From Christensenellaceae bacterium (GTDB lineage Bacteria > Bacillota > Clostridia > Christensenellales > SZUA-584): DNA of 8,494 bases. How positions within the stretch are numbered: position 1 is the first letter of the stretch; every line of letters starts with the position of its first letter. The DNA is taken from positions 1 through 8,494 of the forward strand of contig JAAXZP010000337.1 of assembly GCA_012719815.1 (NCBI GenBank), written 5' to 3'. This document shows positions 6,213 through 8,494 of the stretch, piece by piece. The notes under the pieces are model-generated. The model was not told the origin of the DNA. It saw nothing but the letters and a program-made list of their open reading frames with translations, and ran no database searches. The translations under genes and the position numbers were made by a program.

Positions 6213-6241
6213 GTCGTGATGCGAATCGCGACTCTTTTTTT
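6213..6241 (+). terminator. Intrinsic terminator of the cmk/plsC/ispH-rpsA operon
   Basis: GTCGTGAT (6213-6220) pairs with ATCGCGAC (6225-6232) as an 8-pair stem with one G-T wobble, closed by a GCGA tetraloop of the stable GNRA class and followed by a TC and seven T. It lies 77 bases after the ispH-rpsA stop and before the polA promoter, so it separates the two transcription units. Confidence 0.88.
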
Positions 6242-6263
6242 ATCCTGCGGGCCGGCAAAGTGG

Positions 6264-6292
6264 TTGCATAAGCGGTCACAATAAACTATACT
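6264..6292 (+). promoter_or_regulatory. Promoter of polA
   Basis: TTGCAT (6264-6269), a 17-base spacer and TATACT (6287-6292). Transcription would start near 6299, giving a short leader that includes the AGGAG at 6314-6318. The -35 is weak, but the location just after the terminator and before polA fits well. Confidence 0.55.
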
Positions 6293-6323
6293 TTGTATTA
6301 TGGATTTTCCAGCAGGAGCCGCC

Positions 6324-8494
6324 ATGAAAAAAACACTGATGGCCGTCGACGGAAACAGCCTGATGCATCGGGCTTTTTATGCATTACCGCTGCTTACCCG
6401 AAAGGATGGCACCTACACCAATGCCGTTTTTGGTTTCTTTTCGATGTTGATTAATGCGATATCCGTACACCGGCCCGATTATCTTGCCATCGCATTCGAT
6501 AAAAAAGGAAAGACCTTCCGGCACGATATCTTCGATGAGTACAAAGGTAAGCGCAAGCCGACTCCGCCTGAGCTCATTCCGCAGTTCGATACGCTGAAAA
6601 CCGCGCTTCATGAACTCAACATCGCCGTGTTGGAACAGGAAGGCTATGAGGCGGACGATATATTGGGCCACTTGGCCGGCATGGCGGCAAAAAACGGCAT
6701 GGAGACCTTGCTGTTGACGGGAGACAAGGACGCGCTTCAGCTGGTATCCGACTCGTGCCGGGTGATGCTGACGCGCAAGGGTGTCAGCGAAATCGAAATT
6801 TACGATACGCAGAAGCTGTACGATACCTACAAGCTGCTGCCCGCACAGATTGTGGACCTTAAAGGTTTCATGGGTGACGCGTCGGACAATATCCCCGGCG
6901 TGCCCGGGGTGGGGGAGAAGACGGCGCTGTCGCTGTTGCACACTTACGGCAGCATGGACGGGGTATACGACCATCTGGAGGAGATAAAAGGCAAGCTGAA
7001 GGAGAAGCTGACGGAAAACAGGGAGCTTGCTTACTTGAGCCAGTCGCTTGCCAAAATAGACCCGTCGGTGCCGCTGGACGTATCCATAGAGGAACTGTTC
7101 TTTGCCGGCTTTACGGGTGAAAAAGTTCAAAAGGTTTTCAGCGAGCTGGAGTTTTATTCGCTGCTCAAGCGCATCGCCCCGCAGGAGACGGTTAAAAAAG
7201 AGGTCGACGTTGTGCCGGTAACGTCCCGGGAAGCGCTGGAACGCCTGCTGGATGAGGTCAAAGATAAAGAGTTTGTGGCCATACATTTTGGAGACAGCCT
7301 GACGATTGCGGTTTCCGACAGCCGCGAGTATCAGATGGTAACCGAGCATTCGCTGCTCAATACCGATTTCTCGTTCGATATCATTCTCGGCGTCATGAAA
7401 CCGCTGCTGGAGGACGCCGCCTGCCCCAAATTGCTGCACGACGCCAAGCAGACTTCCGCGATGCTGTATGACTACGGCGTCACGCTGAAGGGCGTGCTTT
7501 TTGATACGGCGCTCGCGGCATACGTGATCAACCCGTCCGAGGCCGGGATATCGCTGACAAAGCTGGCGGAAAACTTTGGCTTTGCCGGCAATGCCGCGGC
7601 GATCGCGGGGCTGTATAAAGTGCAGGAACAGAAGCTGAAAGACGACGGCCTCTGGTACGTCTACAACAATATCGAGATGCCGCTCACGCGCGTGCTGCTC
7701 GATATGGAGCGCACTGGTTTCCGCATTGACCTAAAAGAGCTCGAAGCCTACGACAAAAAACTGTCCGCCCAGATCGCCAGCCTGACGGAGGAGATATATG
7801 CGCTTTGCGGCTGCGGCGAATTCAACATCAATTCGACAAATCAGCTGGGGCTGGTGCTGTTTGAAAAGCGGGGCCTGCCCTCAAGTAAAAAGAGAAAGAC
7901 CGGTTATTCCACAGACATCGAGGTGCTGGAGAGCCTGATCGGCAAGCACCCGGTCATCGAAAAGCTGATCGAATACCGGCGGCTGACCAAGCTCAAAAGC
8001 ACTTATCTGGACGGGCTGCGCAAAATCGCCGATGAAAACGGCTTTGTGCACACAACATTTGTTCAGATATCCACCGTGACGGGTCGCATCTCCAGCAAGG
8101 AGCCCAACCTGCAGAACATACCGGTACGCACGCAGGAAGGGCGGGAGATACGCCGGCTGTTCCTGCCGTCGGCGCCAGGGCGCAAGCTGATATCGGCGGA
8201 TTACTCGCAGATCGAGCTGCGCATTTTGGCTTCGATATCCGGCGACGAGGTGATGAAGGACGCATTCTCCTCTGGCGTGGATATCCATACGCGTACCGCC
8301 TCCGAAGTGTTCGGCGTGCCGCTGGACATGGTGACGCCCGAAATGCGCCGCAGCGCCAAAGCCGTCAACTTCGGCATTGTCTACGGCATCAGTGACTTCG
8401 GCCTTGCGCGCAGCCTGGGCATTCCGGTCAAAGTGGCGGCCAACTATATTAAGCGTTATTTTGCGCGGTTCCCGGGCGTGAGGCGATATATGGA
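6324..8494 (+). CDS. polA: DNA polymerase I, 3' end outside the window
   Basis: PolA fills gaps and removes RNA primers in replication and repair. The first 723 codons are present and open to the edge; the family usually has about 850-930. The 5' nuclease domain begins MKKTLMAVDGNS (Asp9) and has EGYEADD, LLTGDKDALQLV and the helix-hairpin-helix GDASDNIPGVPGVGEKTA (about 183-200). A proofreading-type domain follows (about 295-470), but its metal-binding acids are gone: the first motif reads FVAIHFGDS where active enzymes have DxE, and KQT and AGL stand in place of the later aspartates. The polymerase domain has TGRISSKEPNLQNIP, motif A SADYSQIELR (Asp626) and motif B RRSAKAVNFGIVYG with the Arg, Lys, Phe and Tyr of the O-helix. 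Start: AGGAG (6314-6318) lies 5 bases before ATG. It has its own promoter behind the operon terminator. Confidence 0.97.
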   Translation, partial: MKKTLMAVDGNSLMHRAFYALPLLTRKDGTYTNAVFGFFSMLINAISVHRPDYLAIAFDKKGKTFRHDIFDEYKGKRKPTPPELIPQFDTLKTALHELNIAVLEQEGYEADDILGHLAGMAAKNGMETLLLTGDKDALQLVSDSCRVMLTRKGVSEIEIYDTQKLYDTYKLLPAQIVDLKGFMGDASDNIPGVPGVGEKTALSLLHTYGSMDGVYDHLEEIKGKLKEKLTENRELAYLSQSLAKIDPSVPLDVSIEELFFAGFTGEKVQKVFSELEFYSLLKRIAPQETVKKEVDVVPVTSREALERLLDEVKDKEFVAIHFGDSLTIAVSDSREYQMVTEHSLLNTDFSFDIILGVMKPLLEDAACPKLLHDAKQTSAMLYDYGVTLKGVLFDTALAAYVINPSEAGISLTKLAENFGFAGNAAAIAGLYKVQEQKLKDDGLWYVYNNIEMPLTRVLLDMERTGFRIDLKELEAYDKKLSAQIASLTEEIYALCGCGEFNINSTNQLGLVLFEKRGLPSSKKRKTGYSTDIEVLESLIGKHPVIEKLIEYRRLTKLKSTYLDGLRKIADENGFVHTTFVQISTVTGRISSKEPNLQNIPVRTQEGREIRRLFLPSAPGRKLISADYSQIELRILASISGDEVMKDAFSSGVDIHTRTASEVFGVPLDMVTPEMRRSAKAVNFGIVYGISDFGLARSLGIPVKVAANYIKRYFARFPGVRRYM

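Noticed and set aside
5393..6325. Open frame of 310 codons on the minus strand
   Set aside because: It runs antisense through the S1 domains, the terminator and the polA promoter; no motif and no ribosome site.
6384..7439. Long open frame (351 codons) on the minus strand
   Set aside because: It lies wholly antisense to polA, whose domains are unmistakable; the protein has no recognisable motif and the composition of a frame mirrored from GC-rich codons.
1..8494. Insertion sequences, CRISPR repeats, phage or toxin-antitoxin genes, tRNA genes
   Set aside because: I looked on both strands and found no direct-repeat arrays, terminal inverted repeats, transposase motifs or tRNA-like clover-leaf sequences.

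Overview
The window looks like an ordinary housekeeping stretch of a Gram-positive chromosome of the class Clostridia, with fairly GC-rich genes. The main evidence is a single reading frame joining IspH (isoprenoid synthesis) to ribosomal protein S1, a fusion known from Clostridia. A HutP-like gene directly before cmk, and a PolA without proofreading residues, also fit. I cannot name the genus. I see no mobile element, CRISPR array, phage gene, tRNA or rRNA.

Layout. On the minus strand at the left edge, nadD (NAD synthesis) overlaps the first codons of another gene running off the window, possibly yqeK. A divergent intergenic region (706-927) carries one promoter for nadD and one for a plus-strand DegV/FakB-type fatty-acid-binding protein. 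Behind degV is a small GIY-YIG nuclease gene whose first motif is cut off by an in-frame stop. A new promoter (2112-2140) starts a tightly packed plus-strand operon: a possible 20-codon leader ORF, a HutP-like regulator without a usable start codon, cmk (ATGA overlap), plsC and ispH-rpsA. The operon ends at a clear intrinsic terminator (6213-6241). polA then begins from its own promoter and runs off the right edge.

The operon links CMP/dCMP phosphorylation, phosphatidic acid synthesis, the last step of the MEP isoprenoid pathway and ribosomal protein S1. This is growth-linked machinery; the cmk-rpsA neighbourhood is also found in distant bacteria.

The observations most worth checking are: (1) a consensus-like extended -10 promoter plus Shine-Dalgarno and ATG inside the ispH-rpsA fusion, exactly at the domain boundary, which could make free S1; (2) the hutP-like gene, where adding one G restores an ideal ribosome site and ATG; (3) a TAA where the GIY-YIG family has its first motif tyrosine; (4) a nadD promoter placed so that the mRNA would begin at the ATG. 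I found no convincing new multi-gene system.
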